From positions 2,914,001 to 2,978,000 of the forward strand of contig JABRWF010000001.1 of the NCBI GenBank assembly GCA_018343915.1: a stretch of DNA of 64,000 nt. The letters are read 5' to 3'. Under the pieces are notes generated by a model. It ran no database searches, had not been told where the DNA came from, and worked only from the letters and a program-made list of their open reading frames with translations. The DNA is from Agroathelia rolfsii. Taxonomy: Eukaryota; Basidiomycota; Agaricomycetes; Amylocorticiales; Amylocorticiaceae. The position numbers and the translations under genes are program-made. Shown here piece by piece: positions 21,237-32,271 of this stretch. Each line of letters opens with the position of its first letter. Within the stretch, counting starts at the first letter, position 1.

Positions 21237-22018
21237 GCATCTGGGCCATCCTATAGGTGATTGATGGATATGGATTAATTGATTTGGACAATTTTGGACT
21301 TTTATTTTGCATCTACTTCTATCCATATGGCCTATCCATTCTGGACTCTATTGCGCAGTGATGTCCTTGTCATCCGTTAGCGTATTCCGTCTTTACCAAT
21401 GGACTACTCTTTCCCATTATTCTGCTTGGACAATTAATTGAGATTTAACTGTGTTAAGCAGGTTCGTGTGGCGTGTTCATGACGCTGCCACAGGTAGCTA
21501 AAAGTTGTTCAACCCTAAGACTGCTGTTAAGAAAGTATGGCATTACGGTGCTTGGCTTGCCTGTGTTCATATGACAAATGTACAGCTGTACTCTCGCTAG
21601 AAGCCTGTATTCAATGCATAAAAACAAGGCTCTGCATTGATATTACGTTGCCCCCAAGTCCATCGGAACGATTGATTGCAGTGCGTGTATACACACTGCA
21701 TACATGCTGCGTCCACGCGCTAATTGGTTTTACATGCTTGACTGGAATCGTTTCTGTTTGCATTATAAGTAAGAAGGATACAAAAATAAAATAAAAATTG
21801 TTATGCATGTGATGGGCAAGCAGCATCCAAGAGGACCTTGGGACTGATTTCAGCCGACGCAAGAAATAACGTGGCAAAAAGTAGAGTCCAGCAGTACGCT
21901 AATCCACCTATATCGTCGAATGGATGTGGAATTCTGTCTTAGGGGATATTGGTATATAGTTAATATTTATTCACGATTTTATCTGATTTTCTTCCACTCA
22001 AAATCAATAACAATGAAC
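21237..22018. other. gene-free interval left of retroposon copy 2
   Basis: Probable 3' UTR of the GPI-anchored protein gene, then A/T-rich sequence with short unconserved frames. No other feature seen. Confidence 0.4.
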
Positions 22019-22159
22019 CTTTGGCATGTCCCCCCCTACGCCACTACCCTCCACACTTCCCTCATTGTTCAAACCTACTCCTTAGCCCCTTACACCATAG
22101 TCTGTTTTCAGAACATGATGCGGTATATAGACGTAATAAAAAAAAAGGCTTTGGCATGT
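22019..22159 (+). mobile_element. short SINE-like retroposon, copy 2, with perfect 11-bp target-site duplication
   Basis: The element (22030-22148, about 119 bp) is bounded by a perfect direct repeat CTTTGGCATGT (22019-22029 and 22149-22159). It ends in an A-rich tail (GTAATAAAAAAAAA). The internal sequence matches copy 1 at 4609-4753 by eye: a C-rich start, GTTCAAACC, TTACACCATAGT and CATGATGCGGTATATAGAC. GTTCAAACC resembles a polymerase III B-box. The differing tails (poly-A here, TAA repeat in copy 1) and different duplications show two independent insertions. It has no coding capacity. Confidence 0.65.
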
Positions 22160-23482
22160 GACTATTATAAATGAATTGTGAATTGTTTTTATTAAATATG
22201 TTCTGTCTAGCGTTGAAGAAGCTGTATTCAAGTATGATAGAAGGATTGCGCAAAATGCTCTATTAATATGTAACTCGAAAGAGCAAAATGAAGAAAGGGT
22301 AGGTCTTAATTATGAACAACGGTAATTTGGTGAGAAGGAAGAAGAGTGGAGTGCGGTATTTTGTTGAATTCATTGCAACATCTCGAAGAGGATTGGAGCT
22401 TTATTCAGCAGGGAGGGAAAGAAGATAGATCATGGTGCGTGGTGTTCAATGATTAGCATGATCGTTGCCGCGAACGGAAGAAAGAAAGACCAATTCCTTC
22501 CCATTTTCTTCTTCAGTTCAAGGGCAGCCCGTACCTATACGCCCCGACTAAACACCATGTGCAGCCGTTGGGCCTTAGTCAATGGTGGGGCTGATCATGA
22601 TGAAAGGAAGAATGAAGTGAACGAAATGAAGTTGTGATAGCTGACAGAAATATCAATGTGGTCAGAGTTGCGCCAAAATTTAAGCTAGAATTAGAAACAG
22701 GTATGCTTAGAAAACTTCGGACTTTGTCAGCCTGAGTGAACCCCAAAGAGAACGTGATTAAGGAAGTTGACTAGTACCCTCTATGAGATGAGACTGCTGG
22801 ACGTTCTTCATCGCTTCGACAAGAGGAGCGCCATCCCCTATCATGATCAGCAGACCGTATCAACTGGGGCCCTCGGCATACATCGCGTTCAGCTGACCAG
22901 ATCCATCGAACGATATGCTTAGTTCGTAGAAACAAATAACTCGAACTCAGTCACATGCCAAGACACGAAGACCGTCACCAGATTAAGGGACTGTGTAGCT
23001 GGCCAAGTACTCGGTAGTGCGCAGCTCAATTCAGTGCATCCAAGCGCCGCTGAGCATGGCCCTTTGAATATTCCGAGTGCGCCTAGGCTTCTTGGTGGGT
23101 TGGCACAATTGATACCCAAAAAGAACTCACCCGGGTAGTATACAAACGGTCGGCTCTCCACAGGCTGAGAGAAGGAGCAGGAGAAGCTGATTTGGCACCA
23201 AGTTTGAAAAGAGAATCAGAACCTAAGCTTGGCCCGAAACATTCGTGTATGCGTTGAAGGCTAAAATATAACTATAACTTATTCTACATGAGTCAGTTGA
23301 CCAGGAGACGGGAATCAAATATTGAGTCCACCGTGGACTGGTGTTGATACATGAACAATGGGGACAATTTATTTTTGGAGCCGAGCTTGATCTGGCCTGT
23401 ATTACCCATTAACTTGGTAAAGATGAGTCTTTTTTTGTTTATATTCAAGGATGGGGGTGTGCATGCACCTTACTACACATGA
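22160..23482. other. gene-free interval right of retroposon copy 2
   Basis: About 1.3 kb. The frames present (for example 22919-23161, minus, 80 codons) show no family features. It probably includes the 3' flank of the GH32 gene. Confidence 0.35.
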
Positions 23483-25158
23483 TCATATGCCAGTCCACAA
23501 CCCTCCATAAGCTTCGGCCATCGCCGGGCCATCCCACACCAACACTTCGGCCGTATCGTTGGGCCTCTGAGGCCATGCGTTCAGGAGCCCGTCCCATAGC
23601 TCCACCTTAGAAACTTTCACAGATGCGGCACCCAAAGTACCGTTCTGCACCAGGAAGCCGACGTTCGTCGACGCCGAAAGCCACGGGTACGCACGCGTAG
23701 TAACGGCGAGCACATCGTTGGCGTAGACTTCGATGATACTGCCATCGACAAATATCGACATGCTGAGATCCTGTCTTTGGGAACCTGTCGGCGTAGTGAT
23801 ATTCCAGAGGCGAAGCTTGCCTAATTCAGGATCGGAGCCGTAGCTCGTGATGAGCGAGCTATGTGATCGGTCGATGATAACTGTTTCATTTGCTGGATTG
23901 AAGTAGACATCTGTCCATTCTTGCGAGCTCGACTGCACACGGAAACCAACACTCGGTAGATCCGAGGTTGCACCCTCAAGAGAGAACGTGCCTGTGACGG
24001 CGTAGTAGGACCCTGTGGGCTGTGTTCCGAGAGGAACGATGCCAGCGCTAGCGTTGAACGTCTGCGCATCAAAAGAGGTGACGTGTGACTTTGACTTGTA
24101 CTCGCTGAGAATCTCGGAAACGACCTTCTGGCCAAGGGTAACAACTGAAAGGGACCCGTCTGATTCTGGGCGAACTGTCCAGCTGCCTGTTTCGTTCAGG
24201 CCAGGAGTACTGGGGTCAACGTTGCGGATGACCTTGGCGAAAAGATCACGGAACAGAGTGAAGGCCCCCTGGTAACCTCGTTGTTTTGTTAGTATAAGTG
24301 ACTCATCGTCCTCCTAATACACCAATTGATAAATATTCAGGATGGCTTCATCGTGAAGAAGAGGAGCGGCTCACATAAACCCAACCAACGGACACGGCTC
24401 GACTTGTGTTATAGACAAAGTCTATGACAGCGTAGACACGCCCCCAGTCAAAAACACCAGCAGCGATCGGTGAAGCAACAACAGTCCCATTTGCCATAGT
24501 AGTGTATTCTACCTGAAGCCAGATAGGCCAGTGGTCTTCATGGCTGCCATTGCGACCCTATTCAGTACTCATCGATCAGATTGATATTCGTAATACAATA
24601 ACAGATAAAAAGGCTCACCTGTTCTGTACCCATACCAATGATGTTGATGGCGTTCGTGTCACTACCATCATCATCTGCCCTTCCGGTCTCATTCAAGCGT
24701 GAAACGGATGCAGTCTGAGGATCGAAGTTAGCATAAGTATTTATAGTTGGATGATGAATGCAAAGCCGGTTGATGTACCTCAAAATTGATACCATAATTA
24801 CCGCTCCACTCGCTGAAACTTGCTTGAGCCGGGACACTGACAAGAGGCCCTACAGTTCAAATGAACAATCAAGATTTGATGATAACAACAAACTATGCGA
24901 CCCACCAAGATAAGTCCAATCTCTGAACTCGTTCTCCGTAGTTTGTCGGTACAGGAAGAGTCTCGGTCCACCACTTGGATCGGCGTCAGTCCGAATTCCA
25001 GATGAAATGGTGGCAAAAAGAGGTCCGGTGGCGTTGGTTTGGGTGGTCGTGTTGCTCAACAGATTTTCGAGTAGTGGGGAAGTAAATACATAAGGATCAC
25101 GGAACCCGGTCAAGTTTTCCAAAGGCCATTCATCTGAGCGGGTTCAGGTTAGTAACGA

Positions 25159-25205
<47 letters not shown>

Positions 25206-26010
25206 GAGCCGATAATAGGTAAGCAAGCACACGTACAAATAACAGGGTTTCCTTGAGGACCAAAGTTCAACTTAATCCAGCTATTGCCACCATCGGTAGT
25301 ATATGCGAGCGATTGCGTCTCAGCACCCTGTTGTTCGGGAGGACTCGCCGTTGCGCCAAGAGACGTGGTATATGTCGATGTATAGAGAATGGTGGGATAC
25401 CCCTCCCAGCCGTTTTGGATGACTGTACCATCAAAGACGCCGCGGATATCGTAGAGCTGCGAGGGCCAGATCGTCTTGGCCCCCTCTGTCGAATTTGCGT
25501 CACTCCAGTAGACGAGGTCGGAGCTGAAAGCACTGCATTGACTTATATTGCCCCAAGTGATGTGATTTGGATTGCATTGGTAGCCTGCATGGACGATGCC
25601 ATCGTTGCGTTCAACTGTACATAAATTAGCATTCTAGGTGCCTGTTCATAGGGGTTCATTTTGGTACGTACACAAGCCCACTAGGAAAAGCAAAATCAGC
25701 CCGGTATTCCAACATGTCAGGAACTCGCAGATAGAAAAAACAAGGGCTTACTGGGATCATTCATCCATCCTTCTGGTGCAATGAAACGCGCCTTGGGACG
25801 CCATGTAGAGAACAAGGTGTTGTTTCCACAATTGGTAAGGTCTCCAGGAGGTTGCGTACGATCCAAATTACAAGCATCAGACCCGTTCACGGACCGGAGA
25901 AGGGGCCCTCCATAATGATGAGGTCCAGGAGTAGATGCAGTAATAAGAGTTACATCGCTCAGGATGACAGCTCCAAACAGTGCAAGCCAGCGCTGAGACC
26001 GAGGCATCAT
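23483..26010 (-). CDS. secreted GH32 beta-fructosidase (invertase/inulinase type)
   Basis: A multi-exon gene of about 600 or more residues. A signal peptide is visible (RWLALFGAVILSDVTLITAS). The five-blade propeller begins with FIAPEGWMNDP, in which Asp85 is the expected nucleophile. Next come QCNPNHITWGN, a GVFDGT segment, and NLTGFRDPYVF, whose RDP holds the transition-state-stabilising Asp. SEWSGNYGINFE lies where the acid/base Glu is expected, but the usual EC dipeptide is absent. The C-terminal beta-sandwich is clear (SMSIFVDGSIIEVYANDVLA) and the protein ends GGLWTGI. It should release fructose from sucrose, inulin or levan outside the cell. The WMNDP codons are split by an intron followed by a very small exon (about 25669-25677). 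One intron contains a TAA-type microsatellite. Enzyme specificity not assigned. Confidence 0.9.
25160..25205. repeat. (ATA)n microsatellite inside a GH32 intron
   Basis: About 15 trinucleotide units between two GH32 coding exons, enlarging that intron. Same repeat unit as the tail of retroposon copy 1, but no element body was found beside it. Confidence 0.85.
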
Positions 26011-27466
26011 CGTACTATGGGGATGAGTGGTCGTTAGAGACTAGTATGACAGGCCAAACTATTCATCCTATATACCCATGAGAATACGGAACAAGGCGGG
26101 TCGGCATGCACGATACACAAGGATGACAATTGGATCAATGGCGACAAGAGTCCTCGTGATATTTATCGCTGAAGAAGAAGAAAATTCGATCTATATGGGG
26201 AGTGTAGCCGACTCAATTAGCGTGCGACCTTGCGGTCATCTTCTGTCGTGCTTGAAACAGGAGCGGGTCATTGCAAGTTGTGCGATGCGTTGCGTTCCAC
26301 GCGACAACAGACATGGTGCCTTTCCCGCCCATGTATCCCCCCCCCCCCTGCCGCGTTCAGGGCAACCGGATACATGCACGATCACTAATGTGCATTCGCA
26401 TTTTGAAATATCGTCATATGATGTGAGAAATATTGTAAGCGACGACTTGGAGAGAGCCTTATTTTCGTAGCAGTACTAATGGCCTCACCCTGAGCGGCCG
26501 AAGTGCGTGGAAGTCAAATATTTTCCTGTCATGATAATATATTTAAGGGTAGAGGTTTTGATTCCAAACAAGCCTGCTCTGTTTCCTGAGAAAGTGATGA
26601 AGACTAGTAATAACAAGATTAGCTCGAGGAGAAGGAGGAGGAGGAGAATCGCTATGGTCGCCACCGTCTCAGCACTCAGCACGTCCAGCACCTCTCAGGT
26701 TATAGCAGAGGGCCAGGTAAAGGTCCGAGTCTGGGGGCGGGCGGGGAAGAGTTCTTCCGGTCTGCCATATCTTTATTACCATTACCTCCGAAGCTTTTTC
26801 CCGTCACTTACATCACACACATGTGTTGGGACCACAAAGTGGGGTTTTAATCACGCACAAGTATGAATGATCAATGAAAAGACATACAACACATGAATGA
26901 GTGTGTGTACGTTCATGCAATGTAGTTATTACAAAGAGCGACAGGTAGAATTTTGTAAGCCAAAGACAATAAATAAAAACACAACACTACACGAAACCCA
27001 AACTTGAACTCATGGCTGTAGTAAACATGAAAATGATCACAAAGGGTATCATACTATGCAAAAGGAAAAAGAAACACAGGAAACGTATATACGCAGTTGA
27101 AAAATAACTTTTTGCATAGAGTGGTAAAATAGCAATACAAACGTGAATGAATGAATGAATAAATGAATGGCGATATGAAGCTTATACAGCGGAGCAAGTG
27201 CTACGGCGGATGGAGCCCCATCCCACGCGGTGGTCGCCTAACTAGACGCGACGGCAAAGGGTTTACGGGGCTCGGCGGTGAGGGAGTGACAAGGCTTTGG
27301 ATGCTTTCCAAAGGCGGCACAAGAAGCAAGCATTTACCTCGAGCTAAGTTAAGAAGGTAAGTAAAAGGAAAATCAGCAGGTTGCTGCTGTCCCGGCCTCG
27401 GAGATCTCAAATGGTGAGCCCACAAAGGACCTGGCTGAGCTATTGGCAAGGTAGGGAGGAGTTCAG
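26011..27466. other. gene-free interval
   Basis: About 1.45 kb. Its left part is the presumed GH32 promoter. A C-run (26337-26348) and a purine-rich AGG-type stretch (~26620-26645) are present. No gene, tRNA or long repeat recognised. Confidence 0.4.
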
Positions 27467-28336
27467 TCAATAGGGGGTTGAAGCAGGATGAAGACTAAAC
27501 GCCATCGACGAACTTTCGACGGCAGGCAATGCCTCAGAGGGAAGGAATGTGCTACCCAACTCCATGCAGAAGCCAGCGATACCATTGCGTATTTCAGAAT
27601 AAATAGTTTCCGCGGTTTTCGTTGATCCGTTGGTATTGTCCTCAGCGGCAGGCTGAGCGATCGTCGCATGCGCATTGAGCACCACCATTGGGTGATGGGC
27701 CGGTGAGGCATGGATGGCAGCAGTGACCAGAGAACGAAAGAAGGCGGGGTTTGTGGAAAACAACTGTTGACTCGTCGTAGGAAGCTCGTCATTGATTATT
27801 CTGTTGGAATGGGGGAGCAGGCTCAGGTCAACATGGTTCTGTTTTCTGTCTTGCATCGAGCGGACTGAAAGAAAACCAACAGGGTATCCAATCCATCATG
27901 GTATGATACATGTGCGTCAGCCTGCCGCTGCGGAGAGTCAACCTCGACAGAAATAGCCACTGGCAATATCCGTGGAAGCCCAGCATGAGCCATTAGCACC
28001 TTGTCATCGACCTCCAACTGGCAGATGATCGAGTCAACTTCATCGCACTTATCTTGTGGGTATACAAGTGTGAGGTCGGCGCCGTGTTGTGCTATATAAT
28101 AGAATAATAATGTACCATGGGCAAAAATAGTTTTCATTCCGACCCTTTCTCTCTACTGAACAGGAGAGACGAAGGGAGAGTTACTTACCAAAAAGATTGA
28201 CGATATTTTGTCCTGTCTCTGTATGAGGGCCATAGACAAGTGCCTTGTGGCCTAAAAGCCTAGGCAATTGGTGGCGAGACGACGAGCCTATTTGATTTGG
28301 TTGGAATTGCAGATTGTTAGGATTCGTGACAAACAT
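27467..28336 (-). CDS. SDR-like NAD(P)-binding protein with an apparent frameshift
   Basis: Exon 1 starts MFVTNPNNLQFQ and runs into HKALVYGPHTETGQNIVNLF. Exon 2 continues AQHGADLTLVYPQDKCDEV and AISVEVDSPQRQADA up to GLDTLLVF. This order resembles the Rossmann half of a short-chain dehydrogenase (beta1, degenerate glycine loop, acidic beta-end, LDTLV). The second half, LFSTNPAFFRSLVTAAIHAS and IRNGIAGFCMELGSTF, fits SDR helices, but it lies in another frame beginning near 27856. The only GT-AG choices between them either keep the wrong frame or are 16 nt long. So the gene is either broken by a one-base shift near 27850-27880, mis-sequenced, or spliced in a way I cannot see. The canonical YxxxK is not evident. 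Function unknown; may be a decaying paralogue. Confidence 0.5.
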
Positions 28337-28857
28337 CAATAGAGAGAGAGATGATGATGATGATGAGTTTCAGATGAGAGAGCGAGAGTAAGAGGGGGTC
28401 GGAAAAAGCTATCAAGAGTGTCTAACTACAGAACTTATAGGACCAATTGGCTTGCCTCGGAGGACTGCGTGACGTCAGGAGACTCGTCAGGTTTGGAGTG
28501 TCCCGGTGGAGGCAAGAGAACATAGACTTTACAAAGTCCAGACGTAGTCCACCCTCGCTCTTATTTCACCACTGCCGCTTGTGAACCCTCTCTCACGTCA
28601 CGACCAGTATTATGTCGTCCCATTACGTCAGCTACGACATATTCCATTCTTCCTGCCGTCATCCATACATAATACATGTGCTTATTATCATTCGAATGAA
28701 ATTCAATAAAAATATACAGAAAGAGCTAGCCTCGTGTCATATTACTGGATCCAGCCCAGAAAAATGAAAAAAAATCAGACAAACAAAAAGCCCATATAAA
28801 ATCAGTAAAAAAAAATCATAATGCATATTGATGTGCGCCACACACAGCCAGCTCATC
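28337..28857. other. spacer with CRE-like sites
   Basis: A 520-bp promoter of the SDR-like gene plus 3' flank of the VTA1 gene. It holds a CCAAT box (28443-28447), TGACGTCA (28470-28477), further ACGTCA half-sites around 28590-28630, and a GA/GAT microsatellite at 28338-28368. Confidence 0.4.
28470..28477. promoter_or_regulatory. CRE/ATF-type octamer TGACGTCA
   Basis: A perfect palindromic octamer about 134 bp upstream of the SDR-like ATG (28336, minus). bZIP factors of the CREB/ATF type bind this sequence. One of three perfect copies seen in the window, each at a similar distance from a minus-strand start. Confidence 0.45.
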
Positions 28858-30185
28858 TCACCCACCCAGCATGGCCAGCGCAGTCCGCAGTTGCTTCTTT
28901 GCCTGCTCCACATCTTCATAGTCTAGAGCCGAAATTGCAAATCGACAGTGTTTCTGAACAGTAGCGATCTGAGCCGGTGATACCGGCACTGGTCTTGGGG
29001 GTGATGGAGGTGAAACACTATGTTTACTGTTCGATAAAGAAACGGGCGTATAAATTTGCGATTTTCCTGGCGGCGAAGGTGGCTTGCTCATCGGTGCGGG
29101 TGCGGATGGTGGAGTAGTGGTGGATGAGGATGGGGGAGATCTATTGGGAGGAGTGACAGACAATACAGGCAGGTTCGGAATGAACGGCGTAGGTTCCGGA
29201 TGAGAAGGCGTATCCACAGAGACAGCGGATGGACTGAGCTCGGGAACGGGCACGACGCTAGACGAATGAATTGGCGGGATGGGAAGTGGTGGCGGAACAA
29301 AATGCTCGGCTGGCCTGGCTGCCGACGGCTTATTGCTGTCATCGCTTGGGTTCTCGTCACTAACCCACGCATTCCTCAGGCCACTGTTCTTTGGCCCAGT
29401 GCGTTTCACGGGACTCTCAGGAGGCATGAAAGTTCGATCACTGGGTGTGCCAGGTGTGGCGGCCGTACTCCATGTTCCTGGATCACTCTTGAGAGGCGAG
29501 GTAGGAGGCGAGATTCGGTTAGCACGCGCGATGGTATTAGGAGGAAGGTGCGGAGGTGGAGTGATACGTTTCGAAGGTGAAGGTGGTGAAGGTGGTTTGT
29601 CGGAGACGGCGGGTGCTGCACTGCCAGGCGAGCCGGGAGTCGGCTTTCTTCCCTCCCTAGATGCTTTGGAAATATCCGCAGCCTTCCATCGCGCATAACG
29701 GATCTTATCCTCGACCTATTTATCGATCAACTTCACGAAACAATTGTTGAAACAACGAGAGCACTCACAGCATCACTCCCTGTTGATTCTGGGAATACCT
29801 TGAGAATTTGCAGGAAAGTAGCCGCAGCCAGGAACTTGGTAGCGGTGGACTTCTTCGCCTGTCCCCGCCTGTCCTCATCGTCTGCCCTCTGGAAGATGTG
29901 AAGTGCAAAGTTTTCCACGTAAGCAGAGCTTGCGCTTTCGACATCGATGGCATCATTGGGCCCGATCGCCTCTTTCATCTTCTCTAGTGTAGCCAGTAGT
30001 GTTGCTAGGAAGTTACGAGAAGCCGAGTCTTTAGATTTAAGAGCAATGCCATTGTGTGCGGCAGTGTAGGCAGACCAGTAGGACATGACGGGATCCTGGA
30101 ACTTTAGCTCATCGGCGCGCTGAAGGAAGGGAAGAATAGGTTTCAGATCGGCGGGTATAGGCGGTAGCTCAAGCAGACGAGCCAT
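28858..30185 (-). CDS. VTA1: VTA1/LIP5, Vps4 regulator of ESCRT-III disassembly
   Basis: Two exons (intron about 29716-29767) encode about 430 residues. The N-terminal ~150 residues form the Vta1 tandem MIT-like helical domain (LELPPIPADLKPILPFLQRA, VMSYWSAYTAAHNGIAL, ATKFLAAATFLQILKVF). This is followed by DKIRYARWKAADISKA. A long Pro/Ser-rich linker (about residues 175-385) leads to the C-terminal dimerisation/Vps4-binding domain (FAISALDYEDVEQAKKQLRT, ALAMLGG-stop). Vta1 binds ESCRT-III through the N-domain and stimulates the Vps4 ATPase at endosomes, in multivesicular body formation. Start at 30185 is preceded by a TGACGTCA site about 145 bp upstream. Firm assignment, complete gene. Confidence 0.95.
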
Positions 30186-30329
30186 GGGGGATCTGAGAGG
30201 AGAAGGAGAGAAATCAAAGGTGGTGTTAGCGGAACTGTGGATTCAACTTTCCCGCAGCTTTTTGAAAGCTTTCGGATTTGCTTCCGTAAACCATATCGGA
30301 AGCAAACGAGTCCGTTTTTGGCGGGGGTG

Positions 30330-30337
30330 TGACGTCA
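30330..30337. promoter_or_regulatory. CRE/ATF-type octamer TGACGTCA
   Basis: A perfect octamer in the 720-bp divergent promoter between VTA1 (start 30185, minus) and the ISG12-like gene (start near 30909, plus). It is nearer to VTA1 (about 145 bp). Confidence 0.45.
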
Positions 30338-30908
30338 CTTGCACGATTTTTTTTGTCTGTCCAATTTGTTTTGGATTTTTAATGATGGCTGCATTGATAC
30401 TACACGGCCTCGAGGCTCACCAGCATGTTTCTGGTGGGTCAGATAGACACCCCAGATATGCGTTCAGGGGCTAGCAAAGATATCGGACATGTCTTACCAA
30501 AACGTTTTTGATTGCCCTGCACTCACAGTAGCCGCACTGCGCCATAGTATGATGTCTGGAGAAGCGTCATCTATACCAATGCTCCAAACCCCTCGATCAG
30601 AGTCAAGCTGGTATCTTAGGCAACACGAGGGTGCTACCATTACTACCTGGGATAGAAAGATAGCATTGTTCATTCAACAGCGACAATGCATATCGGAACC
30701 TTCTTGTCGCATCACACGCGTGTTCGGTCCCTGCCAAATTCAAACAGCTGTGTATACACACCAGTAGGCGCCCTTGTTCTATCTCGCCATAAAAAACGTG
30801 TTCTGCGGCCACACACCCCACCACCCACCCCACCACTCTCACTTTATCTTTGGAGCCATACCACTTGACGCATCTTCTACCGCATACTTCATATTATAGA
30901 AAAAAAAA

Positions 30909-31994
30909 ATGCGACTTCCCCCGGTGCTGTCTTGGGCTGCCGGTCTCCTCCTCGTAAAAACCTTGCTCCTATCCCTAATCATTGGACTCTTTCCGGCATC
31001 CCATGCTATCCATATTCCTACCTCGCCTGGCTTGTAACAACTCACTCTGTTTGGTCAGACGGCTCCATTCATTTCTTTTCGCCTTTTGAATACTCAAACA
31101 CCATCTTTTGTCTGCTGGTTCAGCCATCAAAGACGACCTCTGGGATCAAACTCTCGCATTCAGTAAAAAAGTCGAGGAATACTCCCATGTGATCTTCACC
31201 AGTGCCACGCAGGAGTTCGTCGACGTATCGGACAAGATATCGGAACTCAAAGAGAACGCAGCGGAGCTTGTCATACATGCTCGCGAGTTCCGCGAGAGCG
31301 TACACGTTGACTGGGAACAGTTCGAAGCGGACATAGCGCCTAAGCTTCAAGATATCCTTGACGCGATCAAAAAGGAGTTTCCACCGCCAGACAAGGCTCC
31401 CAACCACGCACAGCGCAATGCTATGATCGGCAAAACAGTACAAGACGCCGAAGACCAGATCGTGGCGCTCTGCATGCAACGCGGTTTTTCGGGATCGGAG
31501 GACGAGTTGCGGACCAAACTTAATCCCGTCATGGGGACAATTGAGAAGATGGCGACACTTGCGGGTGATTCCTTGGTTTTTATATTGTTTCAACGAGGAC
31601 TTGTCCTTATCGTGCCGTAGGAGACATATTCGAACAACACCCAGTCCTTCTCACAACCATAGGCTTTGCGATTGTCGGGGCGGCCATTCCTGAAGGCTTA
31701 TTCCTTCGCCCCATACTTGCCTTATTTGGATGGGGTCCATATGGTCCCGTGAAAGGTGCTCTTACATCCTTATAATTCCGAATGTATATGTGCTAAATTC
31801 AACTACTAGGGTCCGCCGCGGCCTGGATCCAGCGCATGTACTGGGGAGCCGCAGTTCGAAAGGGCAGCTGGCTCAGCATTTTGCAGCATTTGGGTGCCAA
31901 GGGTGTTCAATCTGGCTTTATTAGCAAGATTGGCGCTGTAATAGGTGCTATAATTGGCTTCATTTTGTCTTGTCTTGGCTTTCCCAGGGGATGA
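30909..31994 (+). CDS. ISG12/IFI6-16 family membrane protein
   Basis: The 3' two thirds are clear. A charged, helical region (DDLWDQTLAFSKKVEEYSHV ... MIGKTVQDAEDQIVALCMQR) is followed by a hydrophobic module: PVLLTTIGFAIVGAAIPEGL, FGWGPYGPVKGSAAAWIQRM, GAAVRKGSWLSILQHLGAKG and IGAVIGAIIGFILSCLGF. The Gly/Ala-rich pattern with PVKGSAAAWIQ is the interferon-induced 6-16/ISG12 fold. Animal members sit in mitochondrial or nuclear envelope membranes and affect apoptosis; fungal roles are unknown. A tentative first exon at 30909 encodes a hydrophobic leader (LSWAAGLLLVKTLLLSLIIG), but its donor does not phase cleanly with the exon starting near 31124, so the 5' end is uncertain. Stop at 31992-31994. 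Confidence 0.7.
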
Positions 31995-32271
31995 CATCAG
32001 GTGATCTTTTTATCGTTTTCTTGATCTACAGAAGCTTCTTGCTCAACTCAAGCTTATTGTCGACGGTCTCTGTAGCCTTGGCAATGCAGATGTATACTAG
32101 TGAATATGCAAAATGAAATTCTCGATATGTAGAATGCAATGAAATAGTGACGCGTGACGACCTATCTTGATACGCCCGAGACATCCTAAAAGGAGGGCTT
32201 GTGAGAAGAAGGCATCGAGATTATAAAGAAATGTAGATGAAAATTTTTACAGGACGCGCGAAGCATACACA

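Noticed and set aside
25160..25205. TAA repeat in the GH32 intron as a third retroposon tail
   Set aside because: No body resembling copies 1 and 2 and no flanking duplication is next to it; it is a plain microsatellite.
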